Assembly (NCBI GenBank): GCA_013152195.1
Contig: JAADGU010000074.1
Span: 1 to 9,349 of the forward strand
Direction: 5' to 3'
DNA: 9,349 nt
DNA from: Nitrospirota bacterium
GTDB lineage: Bacteria > Nitrospirota > Thermodesulfovibrionia > Thermodesulfovibrionales > JdFR-85
In this document: piece by piece, positions 1-6,164 of the stretch
Position numbering within the stretch: position 1 is the first letter of the stretch
Layout of the letters: each line of letters begins with the position of its first letter
The notes under the pieces: model-generated
What the model saw: only the letters and a program-made list of their open reading frames with translations
What the model was told of the DNA's origin: nothing
The model's database searches: none
Position numbers and translations under genes: made by a program

Positions 1-465
1 GATGCCATAAAATTTTATTCAGAGGCTGCAGAAAAGACCGGGCATCCATTTGGAAAAAAGATGTTTGAGTCTTTTGCCCTGGATGAAAAGAGGCATCTTG
101 AGATGCTCAAAGGCATTTTTAAGGGCCTTAACCTGGAGATCAGGGAAGGAGAGCCTGGAGAGGCTGTAAAATCCATCTTTGAGACCCTGAAATCCAGGAT
201 GATGGAGAGGATCGAGGCCACAACTGATGAGATGAATGCCCTGAAAATGGCCCTCGATATGGAAAAAAAGGGATTTGAATACTATAAGGAGGTTTCTGAC
301 GGAACCTCTGATGAAAAAGAAAAGGCACTCTTCCAGAGGCTTGCCGGGGAAGAGGAAAAACACTACAATATACTGCAGAACACCTATGCCTTCCTCTCAG
401 ATACCGGCAACTGGTTTATGTGGGATGAACATGCCATTGTCGACGGCGGAACCCCGTGGGCGTGA
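1..465 (+). CDS. Rubrerythrin/ferritin-like di-iron protein, 5'-partial
   Basis: The reading frame is open from base 1, so the N-terminus lies outside the window; an internal ATG at 61 is not the real start because conserved helix residues precede it. The visible 154 residues form the four-helix di-iron pattern of the rubrerythrin family. There is a glutamate in the first visible helix (FYSEAAEK, residues 5-12), an EKRH (E-x-x-H) motif around residue 29, a glutamate in the third helix (ALDMEKKGFEYY) and a second EEKH motif near residue 117. The C-terminus carries GNWFMWDEHAIVDGG, a tail common in ferritin-like proteins of anaerobes. No C-terminal rubredoxin domain (CxxC pair) is present. Proteins of this type handle peroxide or iron in the cytoplasm; the exact substrate cannot be read from sequence. 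It converges on dapB. A heptamer array begins 2 nt after its TGA stop. Confidence 0.88.
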   Translation, partial: DAIKFYSEAAEKTGHPFGKKMFESFALDEKRHLEMLKGIFKGLNLEIREGEPGEAVKSIFETLKSRMMERIEATTDEMNALKMALDMEKKGFEYYKEVSDGTSDEKEKALFQRLAGEEEKHYNILQNTYAFLSDTGNWFMWDEHAIVDGGTPWA

Positions 466-467
466 TG

Positions 468-495
468 GATTGACGATTCAATATTGACAATTGAC
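468..495 (+). repeat. Heptamer tandem array, copy 1 (4 units)
   Basis: Four in-register heptamers, GATTGAC, GATTCAA, TATTGAC and AATTGAC, start 2 nt after the stop codon of the ferritin-like gene. The strand that reads GATTGAC is the sense strand of that gene. Related arrays lie at 2656-2683 and 3889-3909. The units are degenerate but keep the core ATTGA in three of four copies. Confidence 0.7.
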
Positions 496-531
496 TATTT
501 TTAGACACAGGGTAGATTAATCAGGCTTGTT

Positions 532-1335
532 CTACCTTAATCCAAGGACGTCGAGCATATCGTAAAGTCCCGGATTACGGCCATAGACCCATAGCGCAGC
601 CCTCACTGCACCTGCAGCAAAGGTATCCCTGCTTGATGCCCTGTGAATAATCTCTATTCTCTCACCCGTTCCGGCAAACATGACAGTATGTTCTCCCACA
701 ATATCGCCGCCCCTGATTGTCTGAATCCCGATCTCCTTTCTTCCCCTCTCACCAATCAGCCCCTTTCGGGCATATATGGCTACCTCATCAAGGTTTCTTC
801 CAAGGGCTTCGGCCACCACCTGTGCCAGTTTAAGAGCTGTGCCGCTGGGGGCATCCTTCTTCAACCTGTGGTGTGCCTCCAATATCTCTATGTCATAGTC
901 ATCACCGAGGACCACTGCAACATCCTTCAACACCTTGAACAAAAGATTCACCCCTACAGACATGTTTGGTGCCATAACACATGCAATATTACGTGTAAAC
1001 GCCCCAACCTCCTGCATATCCTCCTTGCTGAAACCCGTAGTCCCTATTACCATCGCCTTTCTCTTCTCCGATGCAACACTGAGATTGTGAATTGTCGAAC
1101 CAACTGAGGAGAAATCAATCACAACATCGGTACCGTCAATCAGATCCTCGATCTTATCACTGAGAGGGACATTGGCTTCGCCCTTTCCTGTAATAACTCC
1201 TATATCCTGGCCGATCTTTTCATGTCCCTTACGTTCAAGGGCTCCTACAAGATTTATCTCGGGGTGGTCAATGCACAGGGCAGCAATCCTGATTCCCGTC
1301 CTTCCCATAGCTCCTGCAACTGTTACATTTATCAT
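532..1335 (-). CDS. dapB: 4-hydroxy-tetrahydrodipicolinate reductase
   Basis: This enzyme catalyses the NAD(P)H-dependent second committed step of the diaminopimelate/lysine pathway, in the cytoplasm. The 267 residues match the usual length of about 270. The N-terminal Rossmann domain shows the nucleotide loop GAMGRTGIR (8-16) and ALERKG (32-37), which resembles the acidic-basic pair that binds NADH or NADPH in E. coli DapB. GTTG lies at 98-101 and APNMSVGVN at 122-130. The substrate domain has EAHHRLKKDAPSGTA (153-167), with the catalytic His155 and Lys159 by analogy with E. coli H159/K163. RGGDIVGEH (208-216) follows. The ATG is supported by a strong GGAGGAGGA ribosome site at 1341-1349, 5 nt upstream. 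A TATGAT at 1368-1373 could be a -10, with no good -35. dapA and other lysine genes are not adjacent here. Confidence 0.97.
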   Translation of the reverse strand: MINVTVAGAMGRTGIRIAALCIDHPEINLVGALERKGHEKIGQDIGVITGKGEANVPLSDKIEDLIDGTDVVIDFSSVGSTIHNLSVASEKRKAMVIGTTGFSKEDMQEVGAFTRNIACVMAPNMSVGVNLLFKVLKDVAVVLGDDYDIEILEAHHRLKKDAPSGTALKLAQVVAEALGRNLDEVAIYARKGLIGERGRKEIGIQTIRGGDIVGEHTVMFAGTGERIEIIHRASSRDTFAAGAVRAALWVYGRNPGLYDMLDVLGLR

Positions 1336-1450
1336 GGCTATCCTCCTCCGTCAAACTCAGGTCAACTATCATAACAAATATCCATTTAACATGAAAAGCT
1401 CCTGTCAAATGCCGGCAAATAAAGACGGTGTTTAATGTTAAAATACTGGA

Positions 1451-2668
1451 ATGAGCGAGAAAACAAAGCCCTTTCCGGCCCTGTATGTTCAGAACTTCAG
1501 ACTCTTCTGGATTGCACAGATAATCTCCCTGTCAGGCTCCTGGATGCACCAGATGGCACAGGGGTGGCTTATCTACAAGCTGACACGTTCTCCTCTTTAT
1601 CTCGGTATCGCCGGAGCTGCCCTGACGCTGCCAATGCTCATGTTTACCCTCTTTGGGGGAATCCTTGCCGACAGATATTCAAAAAGGAATATCCTCATTG
1701 TTACACAGACCCTGAGCATTTTTCCACCCCTGATACTTGGAACCCTCACTTATACAGGGACAGTAAACGTCTGGCATGCAATCATGACAGCCTTTCTTAT
1801 GGGGACTATAAATGCCTTTGACATCCCTGCCAGGCAGTCCTTTCTCATCGAGATGGTAGGTAAGGGACATCTCCTTAACGCAATAGCCCTCAGTTCAGCG
1901 GCCTTCAATGGCGCACGCATACTTGGCCCCCTGATCGCCGGTCTCATCATTTCATGGGCAGGACTCCCTGCGTGCTTCTATATAAACGCCCTGAGCTTCA
2001 TACCCGTAGTCTTTGTACTAAAAATGATGGCAATAAAGGGAACCGCCAGAACAGGCAGTTCAAAAGGCCTCTTCAGTGAGTTTAAGGAGGGGATACACTT
2101 CATCCTGAAACAGCAGGATATACTGACGCTGATTCTGACAATAATGGTATTCAGCCTCTTCGGCATACCCTTCAGCCAGTTCTTTCCTGTCTTTGCAGAG
2201 GACATTTTAGGTATAGGAGCAAAAGGACTGGGATACATGATGAGCTCTGCCGGTGCAGGGGCATTCACGGCAGCAATGGTCATTGCCTTCAGGGGCAAGA
2301 TCAGAAACACACGCCGGTATATGTCCATAGCAGCCCTTATGTTTCCGGCTGCACTGGTCGCCTTCTCTCTGAGCAGGTCATACCCACTCTCCATTCTTAT
2401 CCTTGTTATCATGGGCTGGGCAGCGGTCAGCTTTCTTGCAACAGCAAACAGTTCCATACAGGAAAATGTAAGAGATGACCTGCGGGGCAGGGTTATGAGT
2501 GTCTATTCCCTTGTCTTTCTTGGAATGGCACCTATCGGCAGTGCCATGATTGGGTATATTGCCGACAAAGTCGGTACGCCTCAGGCATTAACTACAGCCG
2601 GCACCATCTGCCTTGTTGCAGGCAGCGTCTTTTTTCTTAGGACAAGGAGGGGGAGGATTGACGATTGA
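1451..2668 (+). CDS. MFS transporter, EntS/DHA3-like exporter
   Basis: A 405-residue polytopic inner-membrane protein of the major facilitator superfamily, probably a proton-driven exporter of small molecules; the substrate is not predictable. Alternating hydrophobic segments run from about residue 17 to 396, consistent with 10-12 helices. The loop after helix 2 carries motif A as GGILADRYSKRN (69-80). NAFDIPARQSFLIEMV (121-136) and RGRVMSVYSLVFLGMAP (346-362) are typical of the enterobactin-exporter/DHA3 group. A hydrophilic central loop lies near 195-222. The ATG is preceded by only a weak ribosome site (CTGGA). The gene is divergent from dapB across 115 nt. The last codons (R-I-D-D-stop) are written by a heptamer array. 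No siderophore or antibiotic genes are nearby to suggest a substrate. Confidence 0.93.
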   Translation: MSEKTKPFPALYVQNFRLFWIAQIISLSGSWMHQMAQGWLIYKLTRSPLYLGIAGAALTLPMLMFTLFGGILADRYSKRNILIVTQTLSIFPPLILGTLTYTGTVNVWHAIMTAFLMGTINAFDIPARQSFLIEMVGKGHLLNAIALSSAAFNGARILGPLIAGLIISWAGLPACFYINALSFIPVVFVLKMMAIKGTARTGSSKGLFSEFKEGIHFILKQQDILTLILTIMVFSLFGIPFSQFFPVFAEDILGIGAKGLGYMMSSAGAGAFTAAMVIAFRGKIRNTRRYMSIAALMFPAALVAFSLSRSYPLSILILVIMGWAAVSFLATANSSIQENVRDDLRGRVMSVYSLVFLGMAPIGSAMIGYIADKVGTPQALTTAGTICLVAGSVFFLRTRRGRIDD

Positions 2669-2683
2669 TTATTGAAGATTGAC
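2656..2683 (+). repeat. Heptamer tandem array, copy 2 (4 units)
   Basis: Four exact-register heptamers, GATTGAC, GATTGAT, TATTGAA and GATTGAC, cover the last codons and the TGA stop of the MFS gene and continue past it. Each unit contains TGA. Because 7 is not a multiple of 3, successive units place TGA at 2659, 2666, 2673 and 2680, covering all three forward frames. Orientation is sense to the MFS gene. Confidence 0.75.
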
Positions 2684-2729
2684 TAATGCAGCTATTTTGA
2701 CAGAAGAGAAAAAAGACCAGAGACTCATT

Positions 2730-3218
2730 CTATCCACCCTCTCCGATTTTATCCAAAACCTTACGGTAGAACTCCTCTCCATATCTAACCCCTTGAGCTA
2801 TCATCTTATCCCAAACAGGCTTTACTTTATCTATAAGTCCCTTTTCTCTTGCAGCAATAAGCAGTCCTACAGTTCCTATAAGGGGCAAGTTGAGCATCAT
2901 TGCCACCTTTCTTGCACTCAGCTCATCTATAATGACAAGGCTTGCCTTAAGCTCTTTTGAAAGGATTATAACTTCAGATTCCCCCCTGTCTAATGTTGGC
3001 ATAAGAAGTTCAACATCACTTTTGGATTTAACCGCTCCAACGTTTATCCACTTGCAATGTTTGATGCTCTTAACATCTGTCTTTTTATATTCAAACAGTT
3101 CCCTTGATACTTCCTCAGGAATAAGGATTTCACCAACAATCTGATGAAATAGTTCAAGTTCGCCTATCCTGGAGAAAGCTATAATAGGAGTAGCATCAGA
3201 AATAATCAGCTTTTTCAA
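2730..3218 (-). CDS. DUF3368 PIN-like toxin
   Basis: A 162-residue protein recognised as a DUF3368 member, a PIN-domain-like group usually found as the toxin partner of UPF0175 proteins. PIN toxins are metal-dependent ribonucleases; RNase activity here is inferred from the fold. Visible marks are ISDATPII with Asp8, E35-E36 and E40 in IPEEVSREL, LDRGESEVI (76-84), LVIIDELSARKVA with Asp98 (94-106) and GTVGLLIAAREKGLI (115-129). The start codon is TTG, not ATG: it overlaps the antitoxin stop as TTGA and has a GGAGAG ribosome site 8 nt upstream. The arrangement implies coupled translation after the antitoxin. The pair lies alone between the MFS gene and a repeat-rich gap, as mobile toxin-antitoxin modules often do. 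Confidence 0.87.
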   Translation of the reverse strand: MKKLIISDATPIIAFSRIGELELFHQIVGEILIPEEVSRELFEYKKTDVKSIKHCKWINVGAVKSKSDVELLMPTLDRGESEVIILSKELKASLVIIDELSARKVAMMLNLPLIGTVGLLIAAREKGLIDKVKPVWDKMIAQGVRYGEEFYRKVLDKIGEGG

Positions 3219-3496
3219 CTGATTAACTCTCCAAGTCTCTTGACTCCTTCAAGTTCTTCCCCAACAGCACTTTCATCATAGTCAAAAAGAACAACCCCTT
3301 CAGAAACAAGAAAATCCATAAAGTCAAACCTGTTCATACCGGCAAGCTTAGCAGCCTTGCCCATAGACAGACGCTTCTTTTTAAAATACTGAAGTGCCAG
3401 GAACCGTCTCATATCAAGTTCCAATCCCTTAACTCCTACTTTCAATGAGGCTAATACATCCTCAGGCACATTGAAGGTTATTTTTTCAGTTTTCAT
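3215..3496 (-). CDS. UPF0175 family antitoxin
   Basis: A 93-residue protein of the UPF0175 family, the usual partner encoded just upstream of DUF3368 toxins. The N-terminal part (KITFNVPEDVLASL, 5-18) resembles a short DNA-binding or dimerising beta strand and helix. The family hallmark is LSMGKAAKLAGMNRFDFMDFL (43-63), a helix-turn-helix-like segment, followed by the SEGVVLFDYDES tail. Antitoxins of this type are expected to bind the toxin and repress their own promoter. The ATG has a GGAGG ribosome site at 3501-3505 with a 4-nt spacer. The stop TGA overlaps the toxin TTG by 4 nt. Confidence 0.87.
   Translation of the reverse strand: MKTEKITFNVPEDVLASLKVGVKGLELDMRRFLALQYFKKKRLSMGKAAKLAGMNRFDFMDFLVSEGVVLFDYDESAVGEELEGVKRLGELIS
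3227..3232 (-). promoter_or_regulatory. Ribosome site deciding the toxin TTG start
   Basis: GGAGAG on the minus strand lies inside the antitoxin codons (L-G-E-L) and 8 nt before TTG at 3218. No ATG or GTG lies at a plausible position, and the protein from TTG begins at the conserved ISDAT strand, so this site supports TTG initiation. Confidence 0.55.
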
Positions 3497-3514
3497 AACA
3501 CCTCCACTGGTATA

Positions 3515-3526
3515 TAACGTACATTA
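3515..3526. promoter_or_regulatory. Imperfect palindrome upstream of antitoxin, possible operator
   Basis: TAACGTACATTA is symmetric around GTAC in 10 of 12 positions and lies 19 nt upstream of the antitoxin ATG, overlapping an AT-rich TATATA that could be a -10. Antitoxins commonly autoregulate by binding such sites. Functional assignment is inference from position and symmetry only. Confidence 0.25.
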
Positions 3527-3590
3527 AGCTTGATTGCTCCGATTTCTAGATAGTGTCTGTAGTATATAGTCGAACAGTTGTTGTTTTTCC

Positions 3591-3689
3591 GTCATTCCGG
3601 CTCCTGTTCTCCACAGTATTACGAAGGATGAACGTCCGGAATCGTTTTTTTAAGAGGGATTCCCGACTCGCTCCACTTGCGGGAATGAC
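3591..3689. repeat. Repetitive extragenic element with inverted ends
   Basis: GTCATTCCGG at 3591-3600 is matched in reverse complement by CGGGAATGAC at 3680-3689 (9 of 10). Inside lie a second inverted pair, GTCCGGAATC (3634-3643) and GATTCCCGAC (3658-3667), 9 of 10 with a 14-nt loop, and a third, ATTCCCG/CGGGAAT (3659-3665 and 3680-3686). The words resemble the GTCATTCCCG...GGAATCC type of dispersed extragenic repeats seen in many proteobacterial and related genomes (recalled, not searched). No coding capacity. Confidence 0.55.
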
Positions 3690-3740
3690 AAATAACCGTA
3701 GTGTATACACATCTACTTAGCATTATACCACAAAAAAAAC

Positions 3741-3757
3741 AGGAATCCCGGCATGAC
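3741..3757. repeat. Further fragment of the GTCATTCC-type repeat
   Basis: AGGAATCCCGGCATGAC reads on the minus strand as GTCATGCCGGGATTCCT, a close relative of the words in the 3591-3689 element. It lies 51 nt beyond that element, just after an A-rich run, and is probably a remnant of a neighbouring copy. Confidence 0.4.
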
Positions 3758-3888
3758 TTTTGGAAAAAGAGATGGCTTTTAAAGAAAAGTATCCAGCCCC
3801 CCATTTAAGGAGCTAAAACACGAAGGCAATCAGCGTCATCCATTAAATACCCAACATCACTTTTAAAAAATACAAACACCAACAGATT

Positions 3889-3909
3889 ATCAATCGTCAA
3901 TCGTCAATC
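3889..3909 (-). repeat. Heptamer tandem array, copy 3 (3 units)
   Basis: On the minus strand the units are GATTGAC, GATTGAC and GATTGAT. They write the last residues (I-D-D) and the TGA stop of RNase III. The three TGA triplets fall in all three reading frames. Orientation is sense to rnc, as for the copies at 468-495 and 2656-2683. Confidence 0.75.
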
Positions 3910-4600
3910 TCTTAAGCGCCTCATTTGCTGCTTTCATCTGCGCCTCTTTCTTGCTCCGTCCCTTACCACTGCCCATGCATTCCCCCCCTATCAGGACCTC
4001 CACGGTAAAGGTCTTGTTGTGTTCTTCGCCCTCCTCTCTCACTACCCTGTACTCAGGTAAAGAGCCATAAATATCCTGGGTAAGTTCCTGAAGCTCTGTC
4101 TTGTAATCATGAGACTTCCGTGTTTTTATCGTATTTTCTATCTTCTTCCCGATTATATGGAGTATTACCTCCCTGGCAACATAATAATCACTGTCAATAA
4201 AGACAGCTCCCACAATTGCCTCCAGGGCATCGGCAAGTATATTCTCCTTATCCCGTCCACCAGAGGCTTCCTCTCCCTTTCCAAGCCTCAGCACCATACC
4301 AAGCTCTAATTCGCGTGCTGCTTCGGACAGTACAGGCCTGGAGACAAGAAAAGACTTGAGCTTGGCCATATCCGATTCCGAAAGCGTCTCTTCCACCCTG
4401 AAAAGTTCTTCAACTACCGCGAGCCCCAGCACTGCATCTCCAAGGAACTCAAACCTTTCATTATATGTGGGTGCTTCATCAGGGTGCTCATTTGAGTACG
4501 AACTGTGCGTTACAGCCTCAATGAGCAAAGAGGGGTCTCGAAACGTATAATCAAGGGCAGACTCAAGCTTCTTCAAACTTCTTGAAAAGGAGACAGGCAT
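3890..4600 (-). CDS. rnc: Ribonuclease III
   Basis: A double-strand-specific endoribonuclease that matures rRNA precursors and cleaves structured mRNAs. With the ATG at 4600 the protein has 236 residues, the normal length. The nuclease domain carries the signature NERFEFLGDAVL (47-58) with Glu48, Glu51 and Asp55, and ENILADALEAIVGA (119-132) with Asp124 and Glu127, so all expected catalytic acidic residues are present. The dsRNA-binding domain spans about 165-233 (DYKTELQEL, GSGKGRSKKEAQMKAA). The frame stays open to 4705, but the extra N-terminal 35 residues are not family-like and would lie inside fabF. The chosen ATG has GGTGGA 4 nt upstream and overlaps the fabF end by 38 nt, implying translational coupling. 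The last residues TIDD come from a heptamer array. Confidence 0.95.
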   Translation of the reverse strand: MPVSFSRSLKKLESALDYTFRDPSLLIEAVTHSSYSNEHPDEAPTYNERFEFLGDAVLGLAVVEELFRVEETLSESDMAKLKSFLVSRPVLSEAARELELGMVLRLGKGEEASGGRDKENILADALEAIVGAVFIDSDYYVAREVILHIIGKKIENTIKTRKSHDYKTELQELTQDIYGSLPEYRVVREEGEEHNKTFTVEVLIGGECMGSGKGRSKKEAQMKAANEALKRLTIDD

Positions 4601-5810
4601 TTGTTCCACCGAATCCAAAAGAATTTGAAAGTGCATAGTTAACAGTTCTTTCACGATAAGTCTTGGTAACGTAATCAAGGTCACACTGGGGGTCGGGGTT
4701 TTCAAGGTTTATTGTCGGATGAACTATGTTGTTAAAAACGCTGAGCGCACTTACAGCCGCCTCCACGCCTCCGGCAGCGCCAAGGAGATGGCCTGTCATG
4801 GACTTGGTGGAGCTTACCACCATCTCATATGCATGCTTGCCAAAGACCGTCTTTATGGCCTCTGTCTCAACTTCATCATTGAATTTCGTGGAAGTCCCAT
4901 GAGCATTTATATAGTCCACATCCTCAGGTGAAACCCCGGCATCCTTAAGGGTTATTGTCATGCATCTCACAGCCCCTTCCCCTCCCGGGGCAGGGGATGT
5001 AATATGATATGCGTCTCCGGTCATACCGTATCCAACTACCTCAGCGTATATCTTTGCTCCCCGCCTGGTGGCACTCTCAAGGCTTTCAAGGATCACAATC
5101 CCTGCCCCCTCTCCCATGACAAAACCATCCCTGTCACGGTCAAAGGGCCTGCTCGCCTTTTCAGGCTCGTCATTCCTCCTTGAAAGTGCCTTCATAACGG
5201 CAAAACCAACCATTCCAAGCGGTGCTATCACCGCCTCTGTACCTCCGGCAATCATGGCATCTGCCTCTCCACGCTGGACAATCCTGAAGGCATCACCTAT
5301 TGCATGGGTGCCTGTTGCACATGCCGTACAAACAGCAGAATTAGGGCCCTTGGCGCCAAACCTCATGGAGACCCTGCCGGCAGCAAGGTTTATGATTAAC
5401 ATGGGAATAAAGAAAGGTGTTACACGCTTGTAGCCCTTCTCAAGCAAGGCCTGGTGATAATGCTCAATTGCAGGTAGTCCTCCAATGCCGGAGCCGACAA
5501 CAACGCCAACCCTTTCGGCATTGGCTTCGGTAATCCTGAGCCCTGAGTCATCCATTGCCATCTGTGAGGCTGCAATTGCAAAGTGGATAAAACGATCCAT
5601 CTTTTTTATCTCTTTCTTCTCTATATAATCAGCCGGGTCAAAATCATTTACCTCTCCTGCTATGTGCACCGGGAGAGGAGACGAGTCAAAAGACGTAATA
5701 GTCCCTATACCCGACCTGCCCTCCAGCATGGCAGACCAGTTTTCTTCCACCCCGATGCCAAGGGGAGTTATGAGACCAAGACCTGTTATAACAACCCTTC
5801 GGAGATTCAT
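4563..5810 (-). CDS. fabF: 3-oxoacyl-ACP synthase II (KAS II)
   Basis: The elongating condensing enzyme of type II fatty acid synthesis joins malonyl-ACP to acyl-ACP in the cytoplasm. The 415 residues match the family (about 410). It is a thiolase-fold protein with a Cys-His-His triad: Cys164 in SAVCTACATGTHAIG (158-172), His304 in NAHGTSTKFNDEVET (302-316), and His341 in STKSMTGHLLGAAGG (334-348), which also includes Lys336. The two histidines instead of His-Asn separate it from FabH. The C-terminal glycine-rich loop NSFGFGGTNA (396-405) is intact. The ATG directly follows the acpP stop (TAG then ATG, no gap), with only a short AGG as ribosome site, so translation is probably coupled to acpP. 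It overlaps rnc downstream. Confidence 0.97.
   Translation of the reverse strand: MNLRRVVITGLGLITPLGIGVEENWSAMLEGRSGIGTITSFDSSPLPVHIAGEVNDFDPADYIEKKEIKKMDRFIHFAIAASQMAMDDSGLRITEANAERVGVVVGSGIGGLPAIEHYHQALLEKGYKRVTPFFIPMLIINLAAGRVSMRFGAKGPNSAVCTACATGTHAIGDAFRIVQRGEADAMIAGGTEAVIAPLGMVGFAVMKALSRRNDEPEKASRPFDRDRDGFVMGEGAGIVILESLESATRRGAKIYAEVVGYGMTGDAYHITSPAPGGEGAVRCMTITLKDAGVSPEDVDYINAHGTSTKFNDEVETEAIKTVFGKHAYEMVVSSTKSMTGHLLGAAGGVEAAVSALSVFNNIVHPTINLENPDPQCDLDYVTKTYRERTVNYALSNSFGFGGTNACLLFKKFEEA
4605..4610 (-). promoter_or_regulatory. Ribosome site deciding the rnc start
   Basis: GGTGGA on the minus strand lies inside the fabF coding end, 4 nt before ATG at 4600. It favours this start over the upstream ATGs at 4705 and 4636 and over a TTG at 4576, which has only a weak purine stretch before it. 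Confidence 0.5.
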
Positions 5811-6044
5811 CTATGCCTGGCTCTTATTCTTTATATACTCTATGGCATCCTCGACCTTCAGGATCTTCTCTGCATCCTCGTCAGGTATCTCAATCCCAAA
5901 TGTCTCCTCAAACGCCATTACGAGTTCTACAGTATCAAGAGAGTCAGCCCCCAAGTCTTCCACAAACGATGCCGCTGGTGTTACCTGAGCAAGATCCACA
6001 CCCAGCTGGTTTGCTATAAGTTCCTTTACTTTCTCCTCTACCAT
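5811..6044 (-). CDS. acpP: Acyl carrier protein
   Basis: A 77-residue acidic four-helix carrier that holds growing acyl chains on a 4'-phosphopantetheine arm. The attachment serine is Ser35 in DLGADSLDTVELVMAFEE (30-47), the canonical DSL motif. Helix 3 is marked by IPDEDAEKI (53-61). The ATG at 6044 has a GGAGG site at 6052-6056 with a 7-nt spacer and gives the normal length. The open frame extends upstream to 6137 but that 31-residue extension is cysteine- and arginine-containing and unlike any ACP, so it is rejected. It is preceded by fabG across a 120-nt gap with a terminator-like hairpin and abuts fabF. Confidence 0.97.
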   Translation of the reverse strand: MVEEKVKELIANQLGVDLAQVTPAASFVEDLGADSLDTVELVMAFEETFGIEIPDEDAEKILKVEDAIEYIKNKSQA

Positions 6045-6137
6045 CTCACAACCTCCAAAATATAAGATTAAGAACCGAACCGCATTTCTCTTCGGCCCAC
6101 GACTTGTCCAGGCACAAAGCACCTGATATAAACACAA

Positions 6138-6158
6138 AAACCGGACATCATCCGGTTT
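6138..6158 (-). terminator. Terminator-like hairpin between fabG and acpP
   Basis: On the minus strand AAACCGG, a 7-nt loop and CCGGTTT form a 7-bp stem that runs into five T residues and GTGTTT. It begins 6 nt after the fabG stop. The stem is short and the T tract interrupted, so it looks like a partial terminator or 3'-end processing signal rather than a full stop, consistent with acpP commonly being expressed at a different level from its neighbours. Confidence 0.5.
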
Positions 6159-6164
6159 CAGTCA

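Larger units (their letters stand above)
3506..3889. other. 384-bp intergenic region with repeats, no gene
   Basis: No credible coding sequence is present. From left to right on the plus strand it holds the putative antitoxin promoter/operator, an AT-rich stretch, a cluster of GTCATTCC/GGAATGAC-type inverted repeats (3591-3757), a 10-bp perfect palindrome GTGTATACAC at 3701-3710, a run of eight A at 3732-3739, and an AT-rich stretch leading to the heptamer array at the end of rnc. It lies between the 5' end of the antitoxin gene and the 3' end of rnc, so it should also contain the antitoxin promoter. I see no clear intrinsic terminator for the fab-rnc operon. Confidence 0.6.

Noticed and set aside
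511..536. GGTAGA/TCTACC inverted repeat as a terminator between the ferritin-like gene and dapB
   Set aside because: Only 6 bp with a 14-nt loop, no T tract, and it overlaps the dapB stop codon; too weak to call.
643..1435. Plus-strand frames opposite dapB
   Set aside because: They are antisense shadows of a clearly conserved gene and show no protein family features.
3619..3804. Minus-strand 61-codon frame in the repeat-rich gap
   Set aside because: It runs across the GTCATTCC-type repeats, has no recognisable motif and is low-complexity; most likely not translated.
3889..3909. Heptamer array as a CRISPR or phage attachment core
   Set aside because: Units are contiguous with no spacers, and no integrase or tRNA gene lies nearby.
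4601..4705. Longer RNase III starting at 4705
   Set aside because: It would overlap fabF by over 140 nt with no family-like N-terminus; the ATG at 4600 with GGTGGA fits the family length.
6045..6137. N-terminal extension of acpP by 31 residues
   Set aside because: The extension is unlike any acyl carrier protein, and the ATG at 6044 has a strong GGAGG site and gives the normal 77-residue length.
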